From NCBI GenBank assembly GCA_021163465.1, contig JAGGWU010000058.1, positions 1 through 25,633 on the forward strand: a DNA stretch of 25,633 nt. The letters run 5' to 3'. The stretch is from Candidatus Bipolaricaulota bacterium (GTDB taxonomy: Bacteria > Bipolaricaulota > Bipolaricaulia > Bipolaricaulales > Bipolaricaulaceae). Below are positions 15,132-23,534 of this stretch, piece by piece. Position numbers and translations under genes: made by a program. The stretch's first letter is position 1. Each line of letters begins with the position of its first letter. Below the pieces are notes generated by a model that was not told where the DNA came from, ran no database searches, and saw only the letters and a list, made by a program, of their open reading frames with translations.

Positions 15132-16238
15132 GTGAAAAGGTTCCTGATATTGGTTCTCGTGGGGTCGGTGGGCCTCATCGGCCTGGCCCAGGAGCTCGGG
15201 ACCCGCGAAAATCCCATTATTTGGGTCTTTCCTCCCTCCACCCAGCCGGCCCTCATCGAGGAGATCGCCCAGAAGATCGCCGCGGACATCGCCAAGATGA
15301 CGGGGCTCTTCATCGTCCCCAAGGTGATGCCCGACTATGCCGCCCTGATCGAGGCGTTCAAGTCCGCCGAAGGAAACGTCATGGGCGTCCCCACCACCGA
15401 CCAGTACGCCCGGATCTCGGTGGAGACCAACTTCGAGACCACCCCGCGGCTGGCGGCCGTCCGGTACGGCTACCCGTACTACTTCGCATCGGTCTACGCG
15501 CCGCGGGAGAAGGGGTTCGAATCGGTGGAGGACCTCCAGGGAACGGTTTGGATCTACAACGACGAGGGTTCCACGTCGGGCTACAAGCTTCCCAAGATGC
15601 TGTTCGACAAGTACGGGATCACCTTCAAGGGCGTGGTGAAGTCCGGCGGCCACACCAACTCCATGATCGCTCTCCTTGAGGGCCAGGGCGATTTCTGCAC
15701 CGGTTATGGCTCCCCGCCCCTGCCGCCGGAGGACTGCGACGGCGCCTGCCTATACCTCTTCAAGTCCTGCCTGGAAGCCGGCACCGATGAGGCCCAGTGC
15801 TTCGCCTACGCCAAGGATTGCCTGAAGGCCTGCGACACCCGCTGGGAGTACGGGAATGATCCCGAGCTGTGGCTGTGGGATCCGTGGAAGAACGAGCTCT
15901 TGCCGGAGGAGTACCGGGGCGAGTGCGTGGACCTGCGCCGGGCCGCGGCCAAGATCGGCGCCTACGGCGACATCTGGGAGATCACCGAGAAGATCGGGGT
16001 AGTCCTTACCATAGGGCCGATGCCCAACGACTGTATCGCCTTCTCCCCCGGCTTCCCCAAGGAGATCCAGGACAAGCTGGTGGAGGCCATCAAGGCCCAC
16101 ATCGCCTCGCCCGAAGGCCAGAAGCTCTGGACCGACCCGAACTTCTACGAGTGGACGTCCGTGGCGGAAATCGACGATACCTATTACTGCAACTACCGCG
16201 AGCTCGTCGGCCTCCCCAACCCCGAGTGGTGCAAGTAG
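15132..16238 (+). CDS. phnD: Phosphonate/phosphite-type ABC transporter substrate-binding protein with Cys-rich insert
   Basis: Periplasmic binding protein of 368 residues, PhnD type. The GTG start follows AAGGAGG by 7 bases and gives a clean signal peptide (residues 1-20, no lipobox); a longer reading from 15087 would begin upstream of the predicted transcription start. The family ligand signature is STSG at 147-150 (NDEGSTSGYKLPK), the loop that holds the oxyanion in phosphonate, phosphite and phosphate binders. From about residue 190 to 238 there is an unusual insert with seven cysteines (FCTGYG, DCDGAC, KSC, QC, DC, AC); four more follow (EC, DC, YC, WC), including one two residues from the C-terminus. 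These could form disulfides in the periplasm. phnC and two permeases follow, with a terminator in between. The exact substrate is unknown. Confidence 0.85.
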   Translation: MKRFLILVLVGSVGLIGLAQELGTRENPIIWVFPPSTQPALIEEIAQKIAADIAKMTGLFIVPKVMPDYAALIEAFKSAEGNVMGVPTTDQYARISVETNFETTPRLAAVRYGYPYYFASVYAPREKGFESVEDLQGTVWIYNDEGSTSGYKLPKMLFDKYGITFKGVVKSGGHTNSMIALLEGQGDFCTGYGSPPLPPEDCDGACLYLFKSCLEAGTDEAQCFAYAKDCLKACDTRWEYGNDPELWLWDPWKNELLPEEYRGECVDLRRAAAKIGAYGDIWEITEKIGVVLTIGPMPNDCIAFSPGFPKEIQDKLVEAIKAHIASPEGQKLWTDPNFYEWTSVAEIDDTYYCNYRELVGLPNPEWCK

Positions 16239-16270
16239 GAGGCCTTTAGCGGATCGCGAAGCGGGCTTGA

Positions 16271-16308
16271 GACGGGGGAGAAAAAACCTCCCCCGTCTTT
16301 TATTATTT
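16271..16308 (+). terminator. Terminator between phnD and phnC
   Basis: A perfect 10-bp stem GACGGGGGAG/CTCCCCCGTC (16271-16280 with 16288-16297), A-rich 7-base loop, then TTTTATTATTT. It lies 32 bases after the phnD stop and just before the phnC ATG. It would lower expression of the membrane components relative to the binding protein. A separate phnC promoter is not evident. Confidence 0.8.
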
Positions 16309-16316
16309 GCCGTGCC

Positions 16317-17090
16317 ATGGCGGAGCCTTACTTGGTGGTGGAACACCTCACCAAGGTCTACGAGCGGGGCCACGTGGTGGCCCTAAAGGACGTGTCCTTC
16401 GAGGTCCAGAAGGGGGAGTTCTTGGTGATCATCGGCCTCTCCGGCTCGGGGAAGTCCACGCTCCTGCGGTGCATCAACCGCCTGATCGAGCCCACCAAGG
16501 GTCGGATCTTCATCGACGGGGTGGAGATCACCAAGCTCTCCCCGCGCCAGATGAGGAAGTTCCGCCGCAAGATCGGGATGATCTTCCAGCACTTCAACCT
16601 GATAAAGAGGGCCACCGTGATGACCAACGTCCTCACCGGCCGCCTGGGCTATAACCCCACCTGGAGGACGTTGCTCGGCCTCTTCCCCCGGAGCGACCGG
16701 GAGCTCGCCCTCAAGAACCTGGAGCGGGTGGGGCTCCTGGAGAAGGCGTACGTGCGGGCGGACGAGCTCTCCGGCGGGCAGCAGCAGCGGGTGGGGATCG
16801 CCCGGGCCCTGATGCAGCAGCCGGAATTGCTCCTGGCCGATGAGCCCGTCTCGGCCCTGGACCCGGCCACCTCCCACTCGGTGATGCAGTACATCGAGCA
16901 GATGAACCGTGAGGATGGGGTGACGGTGCTGGCGAGCCTCCACTTCCTCTCCCTTGCCCGCCGCTACGGCACCCGGATCATCGCCCTCAGGGACGGCGAG
17001 CTCGTTTTCGACGGCCTCCCCGAGGAGATCGACGACCGCAAGTTCAAGGAGATCTACGGAGAAGAGGCCGAGGAAGTGGAGGTCCGCTGA
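16317..17090 (+). CDS. phnC: Phosphonate-type ABC transporter ATPase
   Basis: Cytoplasmic ATP-binding subunit, 257 residues, that drives import by the two permeases downstream. The Walker A motif is GLSGSGKST (40-48), the Q-loop MIFQHFNL, the signature LSGGQQQR (151-158) and Walker B LLLADEP (171-177), followed by the D-loop SALD and a switch His in SLHFLSLARRYG. The insertion LGYNPTWRTLLGLFPRSD between Q-loop and signature is characteristic of PhnC ATPases. The ATG lacks a strong ribosome site and sits 9 bases after the T-rich end of the terminator. The first permease starts 11 bases after its stop. Assignment to the PhnC family is firm; the transported compound is not settled. Confidence 0.92.
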   Translation: MAEPYLVVEHLTKVYERGHVVALKDVSFEVQKGEFLVIIGLSGSGKSTLLRCINRLIEPTKGRIFIDGVEITKLSPRQMRKFRRKIGMIFQHFNLIKRATVMTNVLTGRLGYNPTWRTLLGLFPRSDRELALKNLERVGLLEKAYVRADELSGGQQQRVGIARALMQQPELLLADEPVSALDPATSHSVMQYIEQMNREDGVTVLASLHFLSLARRYGTRIIALRDGELVFDGLPEEIDDRKFKEIYGEEAEEVEVR

Positions 17091-17101
17091 GGGCTTCCCC
17101 G

Positions 17102-18247
17102 ATGGCGAGGATGTTGCCCGCGAAGGTGGAGAGGGGGCGCCTCCGGCGACGTCTTATCGCCCTGTTTTTGGATTGGATGTCCTGGGGGTACGTGGCCTAT
17201 GGGGTCATGTACTTCCTGAACGACTACTGGTGGCGCATCCCCTTGGAGCGCTTTTACAGCACCCTGACCCTTCCCCCGTGGGGTTGGCCCGCGGCGGTCC
17301 TGGGAACTCTGGCCATGGCGGTGGTCTGCGAGCTCACCGGCTATAGCCTGGGGAAGCGGGCCCTGAAGCTTGAGCCGAAGCGGGAACGCCCGCTGACGAG
17401 GGAGGAGCTCTTGCGCGGCCGGGCGGGGAAGCCCTTCTGGCGTACCCAGTGGGGCGTCATGGCCGTGCTGCTTTTGGCGCTGACGGTGGCGTTGGGTTGG
17501 CACATCGTGAAGATCGATCCCGAGGCCCTCATCCACCCCAGCCCCCGGGCCCGGGAGATGCTCTCGGAGATCTTCCCCCCCGACTTCCGGTACTTCCGTG
17601 TCCCCGATCCCGCTTTTGAGCTCCGTGGGCTTCCCTACTCCATCCTCGACCTTATGGTCCTCACCATCTTCATGGCCCTTTTGGCCACGGTGCTTGGGGC
17701 AGCGGTGGCATTGCCGCTCTCCTTCCTTGGGGCCCGCAACATCATGGGGTTTAGCCCCGTCGGCTGGCTCGTCTACGGGGTGGTGCGGGGCTTTTTCAAC
17801 ATCTTCCGTTCCATTGAGACCATGCTCTGGGCGGTGGTGTTCGCGATCTGGATCCGTTGGGGATCGCCTTTGGCGGGGATCATGGCCCTGACGGTGCACA
17901 CCATAGCCGCCTTGGGGAAGCTTTACTCGGAACAGGTGGAGGGGATCGATCCGGGCCCGGTGGAGGCGGTGGTGGCCGCGGGGGGGAGCCGGGCGGAGGT
18001 CATCCGCTATGCCATCCTCCCCCAGGTCATCCCCTCCTTCTGGGCCTTTACCTTGTACCGGTGGGACATCAACGTGCGCATGTCCACGGTGATCGCGTTG
18101 GTGGGCGGGGGCGGGATCGGGGATATGCTTTTTTACTACAAGAACGAGGGCAAATGGGCCCTGCTCGGGGCGGTGGTGATCACCATTGTGGCGGTGGTGT
18201 GGGCCATGGATTACCTCTCCGGAAGGCTCCGGGAAAGGATCACCTGA
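17102..18247 (+). CDS. phnE: PhnE-type ABC permease with RDD-like N-terminal domain
   Basis: Inner-membrane permease of 381 residues, well above the usual 260-290 for PhnE. The N-terminal 120 residues look like an RDD membrane domain: RRRLIALFLDW opening helix, then a second and third hydrophobic segment, and GYSLGKRALKL at its end. After a further helix and a loop, the transporter (BPD_transp_1) domain runs from about 178 to 378. It includes LPLSFLGARN and the coupling EAA loop EAVVAAGGSRAEVIRYAILPQVIPS, then YRWDINVRMSTVIALVGGGGIG. The second permease overlaps its stop codon (TGATG), so the two are coupled and should form a heterodimer. The role of the RDD part is unknown. Confidence 0.88.
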   Translation: MARMLPAKVERGRLRRRLIALFLDWMSWGYVAYGVMYFLNDYWWRIPLERFYSTLTLPPWGWPAAVLGTLAMAVVCELTGYSLGKRALKLEPKRERPLTREELLRGRAGKPFWRTQWGVMAVLLLALTVALGWHIVKIDPEALIHPSPRAREMLSEIFPPDFRYFRVPDPAFELRGLPYSILDLMVLTIFMALLATVLGAAVALPLSFLGARNIMGFSPVGWLVYGVVRGFFNIFRSIETMLWAVVFAIWIRWGSPLAGIMALTVHTIAALGKLYSEQVEGIDPGPVEAVVAAGGSRAEVIRYAILPQVIPSFWAFTLYRWDINVRMSTVIALVGGGGIGDMLFYYKNEGKWALLGAVVITIVAVVWAMDYLSGRLRERIT

Positions 18248-19506
18248 TGCCGCCGGGATACCCTAAAGTTTACCCCAAAGGGAAGCCGCGTCGGATGAGT
18301 TTAGACGCGGTGGCGGATTTCTTTTACTTCGGCTTCCGGAACTTGAGGAAGCAGCTTTCCATTGCCGTACTGGACATGGGGGCCGTGGCCGTGCTCTGGC
18401 TCCTCATGAATTATGTGATCATCCGGTTCTCCACCGGCCAGATCGGCTATACCCTGGTCCCCTGGTGGATCTTCGGGGTGGGGGTAGTGGAGGCGGCTGC
18501 CCTGTGGGAATCGTTCGGGAGATCTTTCGGACACCGGGTAGAGCGGCTCGAGCTCCGCCGGACCGATGGCCGGGAGCCCACCCTCAAGCAAAGGGTCCTA
18601 TACTGGCTTTTGTGGCACGTGAGCGTGCTCCCGCTGTTCCCCCTCCTCCTCGTTCCCTCCCCGCACGAGCGCGGCTCCGGCTTGGAGCTCCGTCCGTTCA
18701 CCATGGAGGGAAGGGTCCCCAGGCCCTGGTGGCGTACAAGTACCGGGATATATGTGGCCTGGCTCATGGGGGCTGCCCTTACCGCCGCCATCTCGGTGAC
18801 GATATCCTGGGAAGATCTCGTGCGCCTTTTCACCAGAGCGGGAACCACGGCGAAGTTCTGGCGTTCCTTCTTTTCGCCGGATACATCCATCATCCTCAAG
18901 ACGATTCGGGAGCTTGTTGTCACCGTGTTCATGGCGATGACCGCCACCTCGTTCGCGGTATTGGTTGCGGTCCCGTTGTCGTTCCTGGCTGCCCGCAACT
19001 TGATGAGGGGAGTGGTGGGGCGGTTCATCTACACCGTGATCCGGGTGACGATGAGCATCATCCGCTCCATCGAGCCGGTGGTGTGGGCCATCTTCTTCCT
19101 GGTTTGGGTGGGGGCGAAGCTCGCCCCGTTCGCCGGGGTGTTGGCGCTGTTTGTGCACTCGGTATCCGATCTCACCAAGCTTTACGCCGAGAGGCTCGAA
19201 TCCATAGATCCGGGGCTCATCGAGGCCATCGCCGCCACCGGGGCCAACCGCCTCCAGATCCTCCGCTATGCGGTGATCCCCCAGATCGTGAACCCCTACA
19301 TCTCCTTCACCCTGTATCGGTGGGACATCAACATCCGGATGGCCACGGTGGTGGGGATGGTGGGCGGAGGGGGCATCGGCCAGGCCCTCTTCTTCTATCT
19401 TACCGGCAACCTATGGAAACAGGCGGGCACGGTGATGCTCTTCATCATCGCGTTGGTCTGGGGGATCGACTATCTTTCGGCGAAGCTGCGGGCGAAGCTC
19501 GCCTGA
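18247..19506 (+). CDS. phnE: Second PhnE-type ABC permease with RDD-like N-terminal domain
   Basis: Partner permease of 419 residues. I start at the ATG that shares a base with the stop of the first permease; the frame is open further upstream but only inside that gene. Residues about 15-150 hold an RDD-like module with FGRSFGHRVERLELRRTDGREP, the best RDD match here, followed by a helix and a long polar loop. The transporter domain runs from about 215 to 415. It contains VPLSFLAARN, the EAA loop EAIAATGANRLQILRYAVIPQIVNP and YRWDINIRMATVVGMVGGGGIG, nearly identical in layout to its neighbour. The two probably arose by duplication and then diverged. nadC starts 6 bases after the stop, so it is in the same operon. 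Confidence 0.88.
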   Translation: MPPGYPKVYPKGKPRRMSLDAVADFFYFGFRNLRKQLSIAVLDMGAVAVLWLLMNYVIIRFSTGQIGYTLVPWWIFGVGVVEAAALWESFGRSFGHRVERLELRRTDGREPTLKQRVLYWLLWHVSVLPLFPLLLVPSPHERGSGLELRPFTMEGRVPRPWWRTSTGIYVAWLMGAALTAAISVTISWEDLVRLFTRAGTTAKFWRSFFSPDTSIILKTIRELVVTVFMAMTATSFAVLVAVPLSFLAARNLMRGVVGRFIYTVIRVTMSIIRSIEPVVWAIFFLVWVGAKLAPFAGVLALFVHSVSDLTKLYAERLESIDPGLIEAIAATGANRLQILRYAVIPQIVNPYISFTLYRWDINIRMATVVGMVGGGGIGQALFFYLTGNLWKQAGTVMLFIIALVWGIDYLSAKLRAKLA

Positions 19507-19512
19507 GGGAAG

Positions 19513-20375
<863 letters not shown>

Positions 20376-20379
<4 letters not shown>

Positions 20380-20708
20380 GCTTGGCGGTAAAGGTGTACG
20401 AGGCCTTCAAGGACGACGAGAAGAAAGCCAAGGTCCTTTCCGAAGTGATCGATGAGCTGGAAAGCCGCATCGCCCCGCTGCGGGACGTGGCCACCCGGGG
20501 TGATCTGGACGTGGTCAAGCTTGCCCTGCAGAAGGAGATCGAACAGGTACGGGGCGAGGTGGAGCAGGTGAGGCTTTCGCTACAAAAAGAGATCGAAGGG
20601 GTAAGGAAGGAGATCGAGAGCGCCAAGGCCAGCACCATAAAGTGGGTGATCGGGCTTTTGGTGTTGCAGACAGGGGTGATCGTCTCGGTTATTGCCCTTC
20701 TCCGGTAA
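20376..20708 (+). CDS. Small tail-anchored coiled-coil protein
   Basis: A 110-residue protein: residues 1-90 are a continuous charged coiled coil with heptad-like repeats (KEIEQVRGEVEQVRLSLQKEIEGVRKEIE), and residues 88-109 form one C-terminal membrane helix. The layout resembles DUF1640/Bdr-like proteins, whose function is not established. The start overlaps the nadC stop, so it is translated from the same mRNA. Two related but damaged sequences lie at 22783-22983 and 25384-25446 on the minus strand. It probably oligomerises at the membrane; that is inference from the sequence type only. Confidence 0.7.
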
Positions 20709-20817
20709 AGCTCCGCGTTTCTCTCGCCGGGCTTTGCATGTTGTGCCTTTTGGGCTGTGAGGCGAAAACCCTTGCGTTCTACCCCTTCCTGCCCCATATT
20801 CCACCCAGGAGGGAACG

Positions 20818-21684
20818 ATGGCGAAGAGGGTTTTCCTTGTGGTTTTGGTTTTGGGGTTGGGTTTCGCGGGAGGCTTTATCGGGGCCAAGCTCTCTTACCC
20901 CGAGGACGATATAAATCTCCTGCGGGAAGATCTCGACGCCCTCACCGACCATGTGGCCGGGGTGAAGAAGGCCTTGGCCTCCCTCGAGGACCTTCCCGAC
21001 CGGATCGCTTCCCTGGAGGAGACGGTGGCGACGTTGGGAAAGGAAGTGACCCGCCTGAAGGAGGAGGGGGAGGCGACCGCGGCGGCCCTCCAACCGGCTC
21101 CTGGGACGTCCCTCAGGATCGCCTATGTGGACCTTGAGGCCCTGCTCGAGGAGATCTTCGCCCCCCGGGCCTCCGCCCAGGAAGCCTACTCCGCCAAGCT
21201 CGACGATCTCCGGAAGGCCTATGACGAGGGGAAGGTGGACGAGGAGACCTACACCAAGGAGCTCGTGAAGTTGGAGGTGGAGGGGCTTAGGCTGCAGGTG
21301 GACTGGAGCCTGTCCCTCTTGCGGAAGCTCAAGGCATCGTTCGGGGAAGTGGCCGGGGTGCTGGAGGAGCTGGAGCGGAAGCTGGAGCCCCTGGAGGAGG
21401 AGGTTGCCGAACTGGAGGAGAAGGCCGAGGCGGGGGTGAAGGAGGAGGAACTCCAGGGCTTCTTCCAGCAGTACCAGCAACTCCAGGTGGTGTTCCAGCA
21501 GTTGGAGCAGCTCCTCTCCCAGACCCTCACCTCGGGGTTGGCGAAGTTGGCCGGGGAGGTAGCGGAGGAGGAGGGGATCGCCCTGGTGGTACAACGGAAA
21601 GACCTTCTGTTCGTGGACCCAGGGCAGGTAATCGACCTCTCCGAGAAGGTCAAGGCCCGGGCCCCCGAGTTCTTCGGCGGCTGA
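20818..21684 (+). CDS. Skp/OmpH-like periplasmic chaperone, membrane-anchored form
   Basis: A 288-residue exported protein. Residues 5-24 are a hydrophobic signal or anchor with no clear cleavage site. Residues 30-85 form a coiled coil absent from classical Skp. From about 100 the Skp pattern appears: LRIAYVDLEALLEE, a long helical hairpin rich in Glu, Lys and Gln (120-250), and the closing AEEEGIALVVQRKDLLFVDPGQVIDLSEKV, which corresponds to the conserved beta strand and C-terminal turn. Classical Skp is about 160-190 residues, so this version is longer, with extended tentacles and an extra N-terminal coil. Skp holds outer-membrane proteins during transit. GGAGGGAACG precedes the ATG. No bamA or lpx genes are adjacent. 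Confidence 0.75.
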   Translation: MAKRVFLVVLVLGLGFAGGFIGAKLSYPEDDINLLREDLDALTDHVAGVKKALASLEDLPDRIASLEETVATLGKEVTRLKEEGEATAAALQPAPGTSLRIAYVDLEALLEEIFAPRASAQEAYSAKLDDLRKAYDEGKVDEETYTKELVKLEVEGLRLQVDWSLSLLRKLKASFGEVAGVLEELERKLEPLEEEVAELEEKAEAGVKEEELQGFFQQYQQLQVVFQQLEQLLSQTLTSGLAKLAGEVAEEEGIALVVQRKDLLFVDPGQVIDLSEKVKARAPEFFGG

Positions 21685-21718
21685 CAAGGCAAAGTTTCAG
21701 CTCGATCCACGGCCACGC

Positions 21719-21823
21719 ATGGTGTGCATGGCCATCGGGATCATGTCCTCCCTGCCGATCCTCATCCTCTCCGGCTATGTCCAGCGGCACCTCCTGCGGG
21801 GCTTCGCCATAAGCTTTAAGTGA
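21719..21823 (+). pseudogene. Remnant of a sugar-type ABC permease C-terminus
   Basis: The last 34 codons before the TGA at 21821 read MSSLPILILSGYVQRHLLRG plus FAISFK. This resembles the end of MalG/UgpE-like permeases, where a final helix is followed by QRYLVRG and a short basic tail. No intact permease precedes it; upstream lies the Skp-like gene in another frame. It is therefore a truncated relic. The match is short, so the call is tentative. Confidence 0.4.
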
Positions 21824-21879
21824 TGTGTCGCGGGCTCTCTCACCACGCGGAGATCAGCGATCGCCGAGTACGAAAGGAC

Positions 21880-22040
21880 ATCACTTCTCGAGCGGACCAA
21901 AGCTGGAAGGGGTTCGCGGAAAGGCAGGGCAAGATCTGCCACCGGCCCCGCAAGGAGATCGACCCAAGGATCACCACCGGGTGGCCCAGATCCTGGGGAT
22001 CTCCCGCACCACCCTCCTCGAGTGCCTGGACGAGCCGGGA
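21880..22040 (+). pseudogene. Frameshifted serine-recombinase C-terminal remnant
   Basis: One frame (from about 21895) reads WKGFAERQGKICHRPRKEID, which fits the linker of resolvase/invertase proteins (AxxQGKxxGRPRKxID). Another frame, two bases on (21978-22034), reads RVAQILGISRTTLLECLDE, the C-terminal helix-turn-helix of the same family. The join between them is also shorter than usual, so there is a frameshift plus a likely deletion. No catalytic domain is present. This is a dead fragment of a site-specific recombinase, consistent with past mobile DNA here. The rest of the 21685-22090 interval shows no intact gene. Confidence 0.5.
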
Positions 22041-22090
22041 TCACGTGGAGGTGATAAAATGGTGCCGAAAGGTGTTCAAGGAGGAGGAAG

Positions 22091-22324
22091 GTGCCCGTCA
22101 ACATCACCTTAAAGGACGTGCCGGATGAGCTTGTGAGGCTCCTCAAGGAGAGGGCGAAGAGGAACCATAGATCCCTCCAGAAGGAAATCCTTGCCCTGCT
22201 CGAGGAGGCGTTGAAGCCGCGGCCCCTATCGATCGAGGAGGCTTACGAAAGGTTGAAAGCGCTAGGGCTTTTCACCCCAGACGAAGCGGCCGCCTTCGTG
22301 AGGGCCGACCGGGATGGCCGCTAA
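22091..22324 (+). CDS. VapB/FitA-like ribbon-helix-helix antitoxin
   Basis: A 77-residue protein. The GTG start follows GGAGGAGGAAG. Residues 1-45 are an Arc/FitA-type DNA-binding ribbon-helix-helix (VNITLKDVPDELVRLLKERA, then NHRSLQKEILALLEEAL). The C-terminal part (52-77) is the segment that would wrap the toxin. The next gene, a PIN toxin, overlaps it by 11 bases, which is the normal antitoxin-toxin order. It would repress its own operon and neutralise the toxin. The partner toxin is frameshifted, so only repression or cross-protection may remain. Confidence 0.85.
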   Translation: MPVNITLKDVPDELVRLLKERAKRNHRSLQKEILALLEEALKPRPLSIEEAYERLKALGLFTPDEAAAFVRADRDGR

Positions 22325-22684
22325 GGTGGTGGATGCTTCGGTCCTAGGCGCTCTCCTCTTTGGGGAGCCAAGGGCAGAGGAGGCTTTTTCCCTCCTTAAG
22401 GGCTGTGACCTCTATGCGCCGCCCCTTCTTGCCTACGAGCTCACAAGCATCGCCCGGAAGAAAGCGCTAAAGCATCCGGAGCTTTTGGAAAAGATCAGGG
22501 CCTCCCTGGAAGTGGGGCTGGCGCTGGACATCCACTGGACAGAGGTGGATCACCTCGCTGTCCTGAAGCTCGCCTTAAAAGAGGGCTTACCACTTATGAC
22601 GCTGCCTATCTCTACCTCGCACGCACCTTGAAGATCCCATTGGTTACCTTCGACGAGAAACTGCAACGGGTAACAAGTAGATAG
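22314..22684 (+). pseudogene. VapC-like PIN-domain toxin, frameshifted
   Basis: PIN-domain ribonuclease toxin broken by a frameshift near 22585-22592. The first frame supplies the opening acidic residue D8 (KVVDASVLGALLFGE) and the second, E42 (LLAYELTSIARKKAL), and runs on to a stop at 22631. The expected remainder continues in another frame from 22592: TYDAAYLYLARTLKIPLVTF plus DEKLQRVTSR, ending at TAG 22682-22684. That part carries the third and fourth acidic residues of the PIN site. One extra base around GGCTTA-CCACT would restore an intact protein of about 123 residues (LTTYDAAYL). The 105-residue product of the first frame should be inactive. A base-calling error cannot be excluded from sequence alone. 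Confidence 0.8.
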
Positions 22685-22782
22685 CTTTGTCCTGTTGGAA
22701 GCCCGTACTCAGGGTCCCCATGTGATCTTTAACCGAGGGCGAGGCCACGATGGCTCATCTAGAACATTGCGGGGCATAAAAA

Positions 22783-22983
22783 TCAGTGGGTGAGGGCGAT
22801 GCCAATGATGGCCCCCACGGGGGTGACCCACATGGGGATGAGAACCGAGAGGGTCATGCGATACAGGGAACGCACGTCCTCCCTCACGGAGTTTATCTCC
22901 CCCTTTAGCTCCTCTCGTACGGCGGAGATTTGCCGGTGAAGCTCCCTTCTCGGCGAGACGAGCTCGGCCTCTACCCGACCCAA
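22783..22983 (-). CDS. Bdr-like coiled-coil/TM protein, probably 5'-truncated
   Basis: Sixty-six residues from a TTG: a coiled coil (RRELHRQISAVREELKGEIN) followed by a C-terminal membrane helix (VLIPMWVTPVGAIIGIAL). Homology-like sequence continues upstream in frame (IEGAFEQIDRRLGRVEAEL) to about 23049, overlapping the adenosine-kinase gene, but no ATG or GTG is available there and the TTG has no ribosome site. It resembles the C-terminal half of the intact 110-residue protein at 20376 and is probably a truncated copy. Confidence 0.5.
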   Translation of the reverse strand: MGRVEAELVSPRRELHRQISAVREELKGEINSVREDVRSLYRMTLSVLIPMWVTPVGAIIGIALTH

Positions 22984-23021
22984 ACGTCGATCGATCTGCT
23001 CGAAGGCCCCCTCGATCGGTG

Positions 23022-23504
23022 CTAAAGCTTGTAGCCGAACTTGCGCAAAAGCTCCTTGCGTTCACGGATATCCTCCTCGGTCTCGATGCCCTTCGTCTTC
23101 ACCCCGTCGATGACGCCCAGGACCCCTCTTCCCTGTTCCGTCTCGGCCACGACCACCTGGAGGGGGTTGGAGGTGGCGCAGAAGATCCGGCATACCTCGG
23201 GCACCTCTTTGAGGGCGTTCAGGACGTTGATGGGATAGAAGTCGCGCAGGAAAAGGATGAAAACGTGGCCGGCGGAAAGGGCCAGGGCGTTCTTCTTGGC
23301 GAGCTCGATCATCTCCTCGTCGGTGCCGGACCAGCGCACCAGGGCCTTCCCCGAGGCCTCGCAGAACGCCAGGCCGAACTTGGCCCCCGGGACTTGGGTC
23401 ACGATGGCCTCGTGGATGTCCTCTACCGTTTTGATGAAATGGGACTGCCCTAAGATCACATTTACCTCGGCGGGCTTCTCGATCGGGACCACCTTCAGTT
23501 CCAT
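23022..23504 (-). CDS. Adenosine-specific kinase family protein
   Basis: A 160-residue member of the small family annotated as adenosine-specific kinase, known mainly from archaea and thermophilic bacteria. Nearly the whole length fits: MELKVVPIEKP, then VNVILGQSHFIKTVEDIHEA, KFGLAFCEASGKALVRWSG, NALALSAGHVFILFL, PINVLNALKEVPEVCRIFCA, VVVAETEQGRGVLGVIDG and the end ERKELLRKFGYKL. I start at the ATG at 23504, which has GGAGGAGG upstream; the frame is open five codons further. Family members are reported to phosphorylate adenosine, though they lack the folds of ordinary nucleoside kinases. Cytoplasmic. It is followed closely by the truncated coiled-coil frame. Confidence 0.93.
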   Translation of the reverse strand: MELKVVPIEKPAEVNVILGQSHFIKTVEDIHEAIVTQVPGAKFGLAFCEASGKALVRWSGTDEEMIELAKKNALALSAGHVFILFLRDFYPINVLNALKEVPEVCRIFCATSNPLQVVVAETEQGRGVLGVIDGVKTKGIETEEDIRERKELLRKFGYKL

Positions 23505-23534
23505 GGCCACCTCCTCCACAGGTTTTTCCCAATT

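Noticed and set aside
20738..20914. Small ORF starting MLCLLGCEAKT with a lipobox-like LLGC
   Set aside because: It runs into the Skp-like gene in another frame, has no ribosome site and loses any pattern after the first residues.
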